Shown here in pieces: positions 55,039-63,670 of a DNA stretch of 64,000 bases (positions are counted from its first letter, which is position 1; each line of letters begins with the position of its first letter). The position numbers and the translations under genes were made by a program. Location of the stretch: contig NZ_JBLFEP010000003.1 in NCBI RefSeq assembly GCF_047345415.1, positions 930,001 to 994,000 on the forward strand. The letters are read 5' to 3'. Under the pieces are notes generated by a model, which saw nothing but the letters and a program-made list of their open reading frames with translations, searched no databases and was not told where the DNA came from. Source of the stretch: Maribacter_C sp947494565 (GTDB lineage Bacteria > Bacteroidota > Bacteroidia > Flavobacteriales > Flavobacteriaceae).

Positions 55039-55938
55039 TTAGTTAGAATAAAAAGAAACTTTAAAAAAATCTGTTTTAGTTGTTTTGTCTTGAGTTTTTA
55101 TTGTTTTTTCCAGTCTAAAAATTTTAGACTCATTTACGATTGGAAAAACATAATTTAAAAAAATTAGAACAACTTTTTTACCAGTTTGACTTGCTACTTG
55201 GCTTAACTTAAAAAATAAATCATTAAATACTTTTGACGAAAATGGCTCCCAAAAATACAATATCAAACGTTTGTCCGTTGGGATATCAAATTGTTTTACA
55301 TCTTTGCATAAGGAGTTAATATTTTGACACATTTGGTTTTCAGTCTTATAAATTTTAATATTATTTACTGCTATTGCATGAAGATGTTTTGAGATTTCAA
55401 TTCCAACAATTCTATGGAAAGGATACTCGGATGCAATTAACAAATTCCTTCCCATTCCAGATCCAATATCTATAAATACGTATTTATTATATTCAACACC
55501 AAGGTTTTTTAGATAATCTAGGGCCGAATATACTGATTTTACCGGGCTAGGATGATATCTTATCGAATTCATATACCTATCTATTGAAATGGATTCATTT
55601 AGAAAAAACTGTTCTCTCACTTCACTAGTCCTAGTGCCAAATTTTTCATCAAATTTATCTTCGGCTTCTCTTTTAAAAGTTTGAGTATCAAATGAAGAAT
55701 TCACTATCCCATGCAAACGGGCAATAATATTCTTAATGTCAATTTTTTCTTCAAACAGATAAAACTTAATTAGTTGGGCAATATTATGTAAAATCATTTC
55801 ATTGCATTCCTGAAATGAATTCTCAAAAAGAAGCGAGGTTAACTCATATTCATCTTCTATAATTTTAATTTCTCTTATTTTTTCCTGATTTGCCTCAATA
55901 GTCTGAATAAGTCTGGATAACATTTCTTTTTGCTTCAT
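55039..55938 (-). CDS. SAM-dependent methyltransferase
   Basis: A 299-residue protein. The N-terminal 120 residues are helical and not recognised. The second half is a class I methyltransferase domain with motif I DIGSGMGR at 157-164, then GIEIS (acidic ribose-binding residue) and YFWEPFSS (motif IV region). Such enzymes methylate O, N or C atoms, often as tailoring steps in natural-product clusters. The domain type fits the group with a conserved RYHPSP-type segment before motif I. The substrate is unknown. Confidence 0.82.
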   Translation of the reverse strand: MKQKEMLSRLIQTIEANQEKIREIKIIEDEYELTSLLFENSFQECNEMILHNIAQLIKFYLFEEKIDIKNIIARLHGIVNSSFDTQTFKREAEDKFDEKFGTRTSEVREQFFLNESISIDRYMNSIRYHPSPVKSVYSALDYLKNLGVEYNKYVFIDIGSGMGRNLLIASEYPFHRIVGIEISKHLHAIAVNNIKIYKTENQMCQNINSLCKDVKQFDIPTDKRLILYFWEPFSSKVFNDLFFKLSQVASQTGKKVVLIFLNYVFPIVNESKIFRLEKTIKTQDKTTKTDFFKVSFYSN

Positions 55939-56196
55939 ATTAATCTCAAATTAGCTTGAGGTTTTTATAAATGTTTGAATTTCTAGTTATTTTTCCACTT
56001 TTAAAAGGTTCCGTTTTACTGGATTCTTACATTATTTAAGAGCAAGTTGAATCAGATAGAAAATGTTTGAATGTTAGGGTTTCTGAAGAAAATTAGAACC
56101 TAGAGAAGGCTTAAAAAATGGTTAGGTAAAAAATTTACTTGTATACCAAATGTTACATGAAGCACTTATTAGATTTGTAGTTGATTATTATCTATA

Positions 56197-56561
56197 CTAG
56201 GATAAAATTTTCACTTCGTTTATTTTCCCGAATTTATCTAATTCAACCCCCCAAATAATTCTTATGTCTTCGAAAACCGAAACAACACCGTAAGTATTGA
56301 AATCATCTTTATGATTTTTTTCAACCTTTTCATAAAGGACTGAATATCCTTTTTATCGGCTTTCCAATCTTTTATTTCAATTTCTGAATAGTATTCAGCT
56401 GTAAATTCGTCTTTTTTACCATCAGTTCATATTTTTTCAATTAAAGTAGTAACTTTAGAGTAGTTTTCAATCTCTATTGGGTATTCAAATAATATCGGAC
56501 GATCCATTGATGGAATTAAAGGCTTAATTGATTCTTGAATCTGTTTTGCTAACTTAGTCAT
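56197..56561 (-). pseudogene. Broken gene of unknown function (nonsense plus frameshift)
   Basis: From ATG 56561 the minus strand reads MTKLAKQIQESIKPLIPSM and on for about 44 codons to an in-frame TGA (56427-56429), continues in the same frame as TDGKKDEFTAEYYSEIEIKD, then needs a one-base shift near 56320-56335 to go on as YEKVEKNHKDDFNTYGVVS, closing at a TAG (56197-56199). Both halves look like a charged cytosolic protein of about 120 residues. I do not recognise the family; small proteins of this kind are often immunity or accessory proteins in mobile regions. Confidence 0.6.
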
Positions 56562-56691
56562 TTCATAGTAATGTGCACCTTACTCTAGTTCAAGAGATAA
56601 ATTAATTGTTATACTTTTTTGAATTAGTTTTAAAATTGAAAAATATCATATCTCCATCTATTAAGTTGTAGGAATTGGAATATTAAGTTCC

Positions 56692-56930
56692 TCAGTTAGA
56701 ACCTTCTTCCTCAGGGAGCAAACATTTTTCCAAAATTTCTCCACCACTTCTTAAATCAATTGTGGTTTCATCATTGTACAATTTATTAAATTTTAGAGAT
56801 GACCATCTTAATACTCTGCTCTCTTCTGTTTGTTCAAAATAAAATTACCCATTTCTTGCTCTAATGATTACTGATGCGCCAGTTTTATCAGCTATTGCAA
56901 TTGTTACCCAGCAAAACTTTGTTCACAGTA
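56692..56930 (-). pseudogene. Broken gene fragment of unknown function
   Basis: The minus strand reads TKFCWVTIAIADKTGASVII and RARNG, a TAA, then FYFEQTEESRVLRWSSLKF and on to EKCLLPEEEGSN before a TGA (56692-56694). The frame is the same on both sides of the TAA, and the text is protein-like, with no start codon on the left because an upstream TGA blocks the frame. It is thus a 3' fragment with a nonsense mutation. The family is not recognised. Confidence 0.55.
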
Positions 56931-56944
56931 AGTTTATGGAACCC

Positions 56945-57070
56945 TATTGCTTAGACTACGTTAGAGCAAAATTCTAACATTTCGGTAAAGGCGATTCTGC
57001 TTACCGGGTACGGAAAAGTCAAGCGGATGTATACTACGCGGATCGAAGATTTCTCGGCACGATCCCCATA
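56945..57070. other. GC-richer island in an AT-rich desert, possible gene fragment
   Basis: About 120 bases stand out from their AT-rich surroundings. Plus-strand readings GDSAYRVRKSQADVYYADRR and ISVKAILLTGYGKVKRM, and a minus-strand reading MYYGDRAEKSSIRVVYIRL, are all open here, so the true frame cannot be told. It is probably a scrap of an unrelated gene carried in by a mobile element. Confidence 0.35.
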
Positions 57071-57204
57071 ATACATTTTTGTTAACAGTATAAGAAGAGA
57101 AGTCAAAGTGACTTTCGATAAATAGAAGAGGTATAGACCAATTTCAAGGGTTTATGATATTACCCAGATAAAAGCAATAACGGACCTATCTTCATAGCTC
57201 TACA

Positions 57205-57470
57205 TACCATAATCCATCAAATCTTGGATTAGAACAATTTCTTCATGGGTAAGTGATTTCAATATTAATAGATATATCAACGAGTTTTGCTATAGAACGA
57301 ATAAAGTGGCAATACTTAACAACCTGATTACAAGAATGGTCAATAGGGATAAAATCTATCAGAATAATTTAATATGTGCCGAACTACTAACCTCTATAAC
57401 ATTTTTTGCACAATATTTCGATATGATAAACTTTCCAAAAGGTAATAACTTTAAAAAAGCTCTGAATTAA
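57205..57470 (+). pseudogene. Transposase C-terminal remnant (IS1595/ISXO2-like)
   Basis: A reading without start codon gives VSDFNINRYINEFCYRTNKV, then ILNNLITRMVNRDKIYQ, to a TAA at 57468-57470. The pattern 'Y(x)NEFCYR(x)N' followed by 'NNL' is that of the C-terminus of IS1595-type DDE transposases. A short upstream stretch in another frame (57205-57250) may belong to it, which implies a frameshift. The rest of the element is missing. Confidence 0.5.
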
Positions 57471-57472
57471 AT

Positions 57473-58570
57473 CTAAATAGGATTATCATAATCAAAATTC
57501 TTATAAACAATTCCTCTGCCAATTTCCATATTTAAATTGACGACCGGGGTGTTCGCTGCACTGTTTTTTCTCAATTTTATTCTATTTTTAGCGTACGAGT
57601 ATTCTTTTATAACAAGTTCAATAAAATTTTTATCTTTGATTTCACGGTAATTATAAATGTTACCCTTCTTATCTAATTGAAAATTTTTTCCATTTTTTAC
57701 AAATCCGAAAATGTCCTTCTCCTTGGTGATTAGCTCAAATTTTTTGTTATTTTCACTAACGTGCCAGTCTCCAGAGTATCCTTCTTCCTCGTCAATATTA
57801 ATATAATAATCATCGAGAGGGTTTAGACAATTATTGTAGCTATATGAGTTTAACGAAGGACTATTCAAAAAAACTATATTTTGGAACTTTTGATTATTTA
57901 ATAAAATTAAAACATGCGAAATAGAAGGAGTCCAATGACATAAGTAAATTTCTTTTAAAAATTTCAAAAGATATTCATTTGCCAATCGATCTTCATGACC
58001 GTGACTAATCGCATTTAAAAAATGACCGCCTTGAATATGTTTTTTTTCCAATCCCGCAAGGGCTAATCTATTTTTAATATCATCATCATCATGGCCCCAA
58101 CAATCCATCGTTTCATCATAACCTCCTATCTTAAAAAAATCATCACTTCTTGAACAAACCCTACCGCAGACATCTGAAGAATAAATATTTAAATCAACCG
58201 CTAAAAAAATAGATTCAAATCTATTAAACATCATGTTAATATAAGAAGCAAATCCTTTACCAGTATAATTATCAGCATCTATAGTGCAAACTATATCACC
58301 AGTAGACAGTTTAAAAGCAGTATTAAGCGAATGACCTCTATGAAAGTAAGTAGGCGTTAGGGTCTTGTAATAGATTAGTTTTCCATTATCAATATATTTT
58401 TTTAACTGAGTTTTCACGAATTCTTCTAGACCATCTGAAGAATTGTAATCTAATAGTATAAACTCACAATTTGAATAGTCTTCGTTGTCTAAAATATTTT
58501 GGGGAAGAGTTTTCTCAATATGGTGAGCTCTATTCATAGAAACTGTACAAAAGGATATTTTATTTTCCAT
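57473..58570 (-). CDS. Family 2 type glycosyltransferase
   Basis: A 365-residue GT-A protein. The start KISFCTVSMNRAHHIEKTLP is typical of family 2; the DxD-type motif is DAD at 98-100 (TIDADN), and WGHDDDD at 158-164 marks the acceptor or base region, as in enzymes with a galactosyltransferase-like C-terminal module. The last 120 residues are not recognised. I chose the ATG at 58570 over one at 58618, since the domain starts right after it. It would add a sugar to a natural product, a carrier or a surface glycan. The stop lies 3 bases from a transposase relic. Confidence 0.82.
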   Translation of the reverse strand: MENKISFCTVSMNRAHHIEKTLPQNILDNEDYSNCEFILLDYNSSDGLEEFVKTQLKKYIDNGKLIYYKTLTPTYFHRGHSLNTAFKLSTGDIVCTIDADNYTGKGFASYINMMFNRFESIFLAVDLNIYSSDVCGRVCSRSDDFFKIGGYDETMDCWGHDDDDIKNRLALAGLEKKHIQGGHFLNAISHGHEDRLANEYLLKFLKEIYLCHWTPSISHVLILLNNQKFQNIVFLNSPSLNSYSYNNCLNPLDDYYINIDEEEGYSGDWHVSENNKKFELITKEKDIFGFVKNGKNFQLDKKGNIYNYREIKDKNFIELVIKEYSYAKNRIKLRKNSAANTPVVNLNMEIGRGIVYKNFDYDNPI

Positions 58571-58902
58571 AATAAAGTAGGATTTATTCAATTTTGTTAA
58601 ATGAAGTATAAAACTCAATAGTCATTTTTAATTCAAATAGCTTTAACTTAAATTATTACAGAATAAAATCGCCAAATTGACACCTCTTTAACGAGGTTAT
58701 CTTTCTTATCTAACTTATAATACTGGTCATTTATGCGATTCCCTTGTAAGGCCAAATCATTGGTTTCCTTCAATTTTAGATTATCCTATAACTCTAATCT
58801 CTAGGAAAATAGCCAGCACTTCAGGCTTATGGCCTCTTTCTCATACCGATAGATACCAGGCAGGGGCGCACAACAAAAAGGTTCAGTAATAATAGGTGGT
58901 TG

Positions 58903-59760
58903 CTATTTTGAATTTAAAGTCATCTTATAACATAAATATAAGGGGGCAAACCATTCAAGATTATTTAAATTTAAGTGTTCACTTAATACCCTAGATATTG
59001 TAAAACTATAGTCTTTAAAAGAAGATGATTTAATTGTTAGCTGTTTACAAATATCTACCCAATCCTTAGAATAGGGTAAAGCAGTATAGTCGCTCCGCCA
59101 AATATTTTTGAAAAGAGCCAGATATGTTCTTTTATTTTTCTCAAATCTAGAATCCAAAACCGGCACAATCCCTAAATACAAATTATTGAAATCCGTTTTG
59201 ACTAAAATTTCCTCGAATAACGAATTTGCTTTGCGAATATTTATAGTAAAAGATCGTATCATTAAAATATGCAACGAGATAGAAAATTCAAAGATACTTT
59301 CGTAACTAGAAAATCTGTTATATTTCTTTTCTAAAAGAATTCGAGAGAAAAAATAACCAAAACTTTCAAATTCTTTGGGGTAATTCTGTGAAAAATTTAC
59401 AAGAGAAGGATCATATACATTATACTGAATTGAATCATTTGGAAAGTTTTTAAAAAGATTTAAAGGTTCTGTGGAGGTTTCGTGTTTAACATTAGACAAA
59501 GAAGGATTATTTATTAAATAATCTTTAAAATAATGATCAAAATAACTTAAAAATTTTTCTTTTTTATCAAACAGCACCTCAAATGAAATTCTGATATTAT
59601 CCCCTCTCTTTTGATTAAGATAAATTGTAAATTTATTTAGATATTTAGTTTCCTTCGCACTAATTAAAAAAGGTCTAATTCCATTCATTAACAGACTTTC
59701 CCAATCGTTCATATCATAAAATAAAGAAGTCCTTAGCCATATGTAAAAATCATTGTTCAT
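58903..59760 (-). CDS. Lantibiotic-dehydratase C-terminal-like (thiopeptide-type) protein
   Basis: A 285-residue stand-alone protein. The first part (DFYIWLRTSLFYDMNDWESLL, then the strand with GDNIRISFEV) resembles the SpaB_C / Lant_dehydr_C domain, which in lantibiotic and thiopeptide clusters does glutamate elimination, pyridine-ring cycloaddition or (in PEARLs) tRNA-dependent amino-acid addition. The match is by pattern only and the rest is divergent. I prefer the ATG at 59760, because the domain begins there; a start at 59823 would add 21 basic residues. If right, peptide-modifying chemistry belongs to this locus. Confidence 0.5.
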   Translation of the reverse strand: MNNDFYIWLRTSLFYDMNDWESLLMNGIRPFLISAKETKYLNKFTIYLNQKRGDNIRISFEVLFDKKEKFLSYFDHYFKDYLINNPSLSNVKHETSTEPLNLFKNFPNDSIQYNVYDPSLVNFSQNYPKEFESFGYFFSRILLEKKYNRFSSYESIFEFSISLHILMIRSFTINIRKANSLFEEILVKTDFNNLYLGIVPVLDSRFEKNKRTYLALFKNIWRSDYTALPYSKDWVDICKQLTIKSSSFKDYSFTISRVLSEHLNLNNLEWFAPLYLCYKMTLNSK

Positions 59761-60137
59761 AATTTTTTGTTTTTGTGGGGGTAACTTATTTATAGTGCCC
59801 CTTTGATGTTTCCCATTTCCCATGCGTACTAAAAGTTTCCCTTAATTAAGCAATTGAAGTAATAATCAACTTTGCTCCTTTTTAATTCCCAAAATAATAA
59901 GCAACGTGCATTTCGATCAAGGACACGGTGTTGGTAATGACTAATGCTTACTCTCTCCTTTTCTTTATAAACTATGGCACCGCTACCTCCTAAATTTCCG
60001 ATAAAAATCAATATACGATTTGTCTCTGCACAACAAGCCTATCCCGCAATTTTTGGTAAATTTTTAGCTGCCTTCAGGTGTAATAATGACCAAACACCAT
60101 TTAATAATACTATGTGATATTGTATATTAGTAAAGTG
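59761..60137. other. Gap with no clear gene between SpaB_C-like gene and transposase relic
   Basis: 377 bases. One minus-strand frame is open for 60 codons (59829-60011; contains GNLGGSGAIVYKEKERVS) but matches nothing known and has no spacing support. The remainder is AT-rich and without repeats or terminator. Confidence 0.45.
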
Positions 60138-60472
60138 TTATAACCCTGTACGATCTGATATTACCGCCTTATCTAAGAGCCTCCCTAGGAAATACCTTCT
60201 GTAGAGTTTGTATATGAATTCATCCAAATAGAACTGGAGATACTTCCCTTTTATTTTGGTATTGCTTATTAGTATGTGCACCCATTTAAATATATCCACG
60301 GTAGTCTCGTCATTGTTCTTTTCGGTGGATGATGTACACTTCCTAATAATCAACAAGGTCCACATATGAGTTGCTTTTGTTCGTAAATATGACAGTCCTT
60401 TCCTGCAATGATTCCGTGATCTCCCGATTTATTTCATCGGATTCGAACCCATCCAACACTCTTTTAATGTAT
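60138..60472 (-). pseudogene. IS1595-family transposase remnant
   Basis: On the minus strand one frame reads VLDGFESDEINREITESLQ, then IFTNKSNSYVDLVDY, a TAG, and EVYIIHRKE. A frameshift then leads to ETTVDIFKWVHILISN, KGKYLQFYLDEFIYKLYRRY and a stop at 60138. The 'KWVH..ISN.K', 'KYLQ.YLDEF.YK..RRYF' pattern is the C-terminus of IS1595 (ISXO2-like) transposases, and the preceding 'TNKSNSYVDL' is a decayed core. At least one nonsense and one frameshift make it non-functional. It lies just downstream of the carbamoyltransferase gene on the same strand. Confidence 0.7.
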
Positions 60473-60496
60473 AATTATCAAGTTTAAAGGACATGT

Positions 60497-61465
60497 CTAA
60501 CCAAGACACCATTGCAGAACTGCCTTCGCACTATGTACTTTATTCTTTGCCTGTTCAAAAACAATACTCTTTTCACCATCAATTACGGATGCCTCTACCT
60601 CTTCTCCCCTATGAGCAGGTAAATCATGCATAAAAATCGCTTTTGGATATTGGGCCATTAATCTTTCGGTAACCGAAAATGGTTCAAACTCTTTTCTCCA
60701 ATTTATATCGTCTTTAATAGTCCCAGTTGTTTCCCACCTTGTCGTATAGATTATATCTACATCCAAAGGAAGTGACTTTACGCGGTGAACCTCTTGTATA
60801 TGGCTATTCATTTTTTTACCTTCTTTTTGTGCATAACATAGAACCGATTTATCAAGCCCATAGTTTGGAGGGGTACAAAAGTAAACAGTTACATTTCGGA
60901 ATTTTGTAAGGGAAAGAGCAAGAGCAATTGCAGTATTATTTCCTTCCCCAAAATAAATGATTCTGATTCCAGACAATTCTCCAAAGTGCAACTTAATTGT
61001 TGTAAGGTCAGCCAATGCCTGTGTCGGATGTTCATCATCTGTCATAGCATTGATTAGAGACATACTTTCCATATTTTTCAGAGTTCTAAGTTCGGTTAAA
61101 GGACCAGATGTCCTGACAACTAATCCGTCCAACATTTGAGAAAGTACTTGTAGCGTATCATGGATATTTTCACCTGTATTTATTTGTAAATCATTAGGTC
61201 CATAAGAAATAATTTGTGCCCCAAGTCTTAATGCCGCTGATGAAAATGAAGTTCTCGTCCTCGTAGAGGTTTTTGTAAAATAAATACCTATTACCTTACC
61301 TTTAAGCTGCTCTCCAAGTTCAATCTTGCCGCGCGCGTAATCGACACCACTATTAATAATATCTAAAGTGTCTTGATTCGACAAATCTCTTAGAGATAAA
61401 ACGTGTTTTCTTTTTTTTTTCAAAATGTATTTTTTCTTTAAAAAATGATTAAAATTCACTAACAA
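60497..61465 (-). CDS. Divergent ornithine-carbamoyltransferase-like enzyme
   Basis: A 322-residue carbamoyltransferase. The carbamoyl-phosphate site is intact: STRTRTSF at 67-74 and HPTQALAD at 146-153. The ornithine side differs. The HCLPAHRGEEV motif reads HDLPAHRGEEV (Cys replaced by D281), and the DxxxSMG loop that holds ornithine is replaced by RWETTG at 243-248. It is therefore likely to carbamoylate another amine, or to have weak ornithine activity. In this block of tailoring genes it could make a ureido group on a natural product. Phaseolotoxin producers carry a resistant OTC, so self-resistance is an alternative. Confidence 0.88.
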   Translation of the reverse strand: MLVNFNHFLKKKYILKKKRKHVLSLRDLSNQDTLDIINSGVDYARGKIELGEQLKGKVIGIYFTKTSTRTRTSFSSAALRLGAQIISYGPNDLQINTGENIHDTLQVLSQMLDGLVVRTSGPLTELRTLKNMESMSLINAMTDDEHPTQALADLTTIKLHFGELSGIRIIYFGEGNNTAIALALSLTKFRNVTVYFCTPPNYGLDKSVLCYAQKEGKKMNSHIQEVHRVKSLPLDVDIIYTTRWETTGTIKDDINWRKEFEPFSVTERLMAQYPKAIFMHDLPAHRGEEVEASVIDGEKSIVFEQAKNKVHSAKAVLQWCLG

Positions 61466-61727
61466 AAATTAGCTGCTCGAATGATCTGAAAGTCTAAAGC
61501 AATTAAGCCCTATTAATACTATCTCTCCCTCATATTAAATTGCTACTATATATTAATTTGGATATTTAAAAAAACAACTTTTAGGGTTACATTATAGTTT
61601 AAAAATCAGCTTAATTATTGATTAAGAAATACTGTCCAAGAGTTCACTTTCAATTAGCCTTGACAACACTTAGAATATAGAAAAAGATTTGTCCGTAATA
61701 TTAATTGAGACATTCAAATAGTGCTAA

Positions 61728-62278
61728 TTATATATTCAAATCAAGGTTATGATTATTGTCTTCTCGTAATTGGTCAAGAATCTGCTCTACACGGGCTACA
61801 TCAACATCTTCAACCTTAAGTACCTTTAGAGTAGCATCCCTTGTTATATGTTCAAAACGTACTTCTCACGCAGTAGGGATTGCATAATTATGATACCCAC
61901 GATTTTTGAAATGCATATAAATTCCAACAGAGTTAATCATGCAATTTGTAGAACCTAAACCCACATTTTCCGGAATCTTCCAAAAAGGTAATTTTTGCGT
62001 GAGAGGCCCAATAATTTGGCTTTTTTCAATTTTATCATACCGAATATAATCGATGTGCAAACTATAATTAAAGTGATTCTCTTCTGATTTTGGATTGTCA
62101 TCGATTATATAAAAGGTTGATTTTTAGTTGAATTGTAGTTCTCCCTCAACGCCTTCGAATAAAACTCTATCAGCCCTTGGTCCTGAGTACCTTGTTTTAC
62201 TAGATTATGAGCCCCTAACTGAAAAATTTGACCACGACTAAGTCCATTAATTATAATGTTGATTATGAAATAACATTT
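61728..62278 (-). pseudogene. Broken PP-loop (ATP pyrophosphatase-like) gene
   Basis: The minus strand reads NGLSRGQIFQLGAHNLVKQG, a PP-loop-family motif, down to KNQPFI and a stop near 62113; a one-base shift goes on as YIIDDNPKSEENHFNYSLH, PFWKIPENVGLGSTNCMINS, VGIYMHFKNRGYHNYAIPTA, a TGA (61866-61868), then EVRFEHITRDATLKVLKVE and a TAA (61728-61730). Both halves match, from memory, PP-loop proteins encoded near NRPS genes ('STNCLINDVGIY', 'RGFHNYA'). One frameshift and one nonsense mutation inactivate it. Its N-terminal ATP-binding part is missing. Confidence 0.65.
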
Positions 62279-62435
62279 CTACAAATTATTTATCCTAGAA
62301 ACAAAATCATACCTTCTTCAAAATCTTGGACCAAATTCTAGTTACCTTTTCCAAAAAGCGCAACTTTGAACAGGTACTTGCCAAGAAAAAAGGGTCAAAC
62401 GAAAAGTTTCAAGATTAATGATATTTTCAGCTTTG

Positions 62436-63590
62436 TCACAGAGTGTATGACCAAAATTTTGTTTTAATAAAATTTTGTAATAGTAATGATGTATACTCCG
62501 AACATGGAAGATAGTCATGAACATTTGGATTTATCCACACAATTTCTTTTTGAAAATCGTTTACATATTTCACAACACAACATTTAGCTTCTTCGTCATC
62601 ACCCCACCAAATAGATTTATGGTCATTTTCATACGAATCTGTTCCTGCATATACCATAATATCAGGTTGTCCCCTTGCGTTTCCATATTTTGACACAAAG
62701 TGATTATGAATTGCCGAAGCACAATGCATTATACCTGTGCAAGGACCAAAAATGAATCTTATATAATCACTAGATAACAGCATTAGTTCGTGTCTAAATT
62801 TTAGTTTTTGAGCAAAAATGAATCTATGTTCAAATTTATTATCAAACCATTCGTTATAAAAAAGTGATTTTCCATTACCAAATTTATCAAGAACCAATAT
62901 TTTATGCTTATCATTTTCAAGAAAAAAGAGGATGATTTTAAAATGTACTTCTAATGGCAACAACTTTTCTCTTAAAGATGAACTATCAATAATAATTATG
63001 ACTTTCTCATTGGACTTCACACCGTTTAGTTGTAACCATTGATTTGCCCACTCTATTTCACTATTTTGAATAAATATTTCTTTTTTTAGTTTAAATTTAT
63101 TTTTCTTTTGTACTATAAATTCATACAATTCCTGATAGGGTGGTAAAATATTGTGGTTGTTTTCTTCAACTTTTAAATATCTGGTAAGAGAAAAAATACT
63201 TGTCTCAAAGGTTCCCATATCTAATTCCCTGACCCATCGATTTACTATTTCCTTATATAAAGCCTCATCATCTCCTATTATGATAATTACATCATATTCA
63301 AAAATGTTCTGTGAACCAAGATCTTTGGAAATCAATTGATCTACATATGGATTATATTGTAGCATAGCTACATCTATTCGATGATGAAGGTTGACGCTTA
63401 TTTTGGCTTTTAAAAAAAAATCACGAATTAGTTTAAAATGTCTTAGTCTTAATAAAGAGTCACCAATAAGATAATCCTTGATTTTATAATTAATAAGCAC
63501 TTTTAAAACCTCCCTATTTATGCCCTTGTTATTCTTTTTAATTTGTTCTAAGGCTAAGCTAGATGCAATCTTTGAATCTTTCTTTTTCAT
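62436..63590 (-). CDS. GT9-like (heptosyltransferase-type) glycosyltransferase
   Basis: A 384-residue protein. The stretches KVLINYKIKDYLIGDSLL, NEKVIIIIDSSSLREKLL and GPCTGIMHCASAI are the usual N-domain start, central strand and sugar-nucleotide site of family 9 glycosyltransferases (in that family GPDTGxMH is typical; here CTG replaces DTG). The core is divergent, and the C-terminus has extra sequence with a Cys pair. It could glycosylate a surface polymer or the cluster product. It lies 81 bases from the thioesterase gene on the same strand. Confidence 0.65.
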   Translation of the reverse strand: MKKKDSKIASSLALEQIKKNNKGINREVLKVLINYKIKDYLIGDSLLRLRHFKLIRDFFLKAKISVNLHHRIDVAMLQYNPYVDQLISKDLGSQNIFEYDVIIIIGDDEALYKEIVNRWVRELDMGTFETSIFSLTRYLKVEENNHNILPPYQELYEFIVQKKNKFKLKKEIFIQNSEIEWANQWLQLNGVKSNEKVIIIIDSSSLREKLLPLEVHFKIILFFLENDKHKILVLDKFGNGKSLFYNEWFDNKFEHRFIFAQKLKFRHELMLLSSDYIRFIFGPCTGIMHCASAIHNHFVSKYGNARGQPDIMVYAGTDSYENDHKSIWWGDDEEAKCCVVKYVNDFQKEIVWINPNVHDYLPCSEYTSLLLQNFIKTKFWSYTL

Positions 63591-63670
63591 TAGGTGAAAG
63601 GTAAAACAGGATTACATGTAATAACCCCTGAGTGAGTTACTTTTTATTTTTGACAGTGAAAAATCATGCG

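Noticed and set aside
58621..58902. Minus-strand protein-like text (ETNDLALQGNRINDQYYKLD) before the family 2 glycosyltransferase
   Set aside because: Several stops and no family match; too short to call a pseudogene with any weight.
59829..60011. 60-codon minus-strand ORF
   Set aside because: No recognisable family, no supporting spacing, and located in a gap full of relics.
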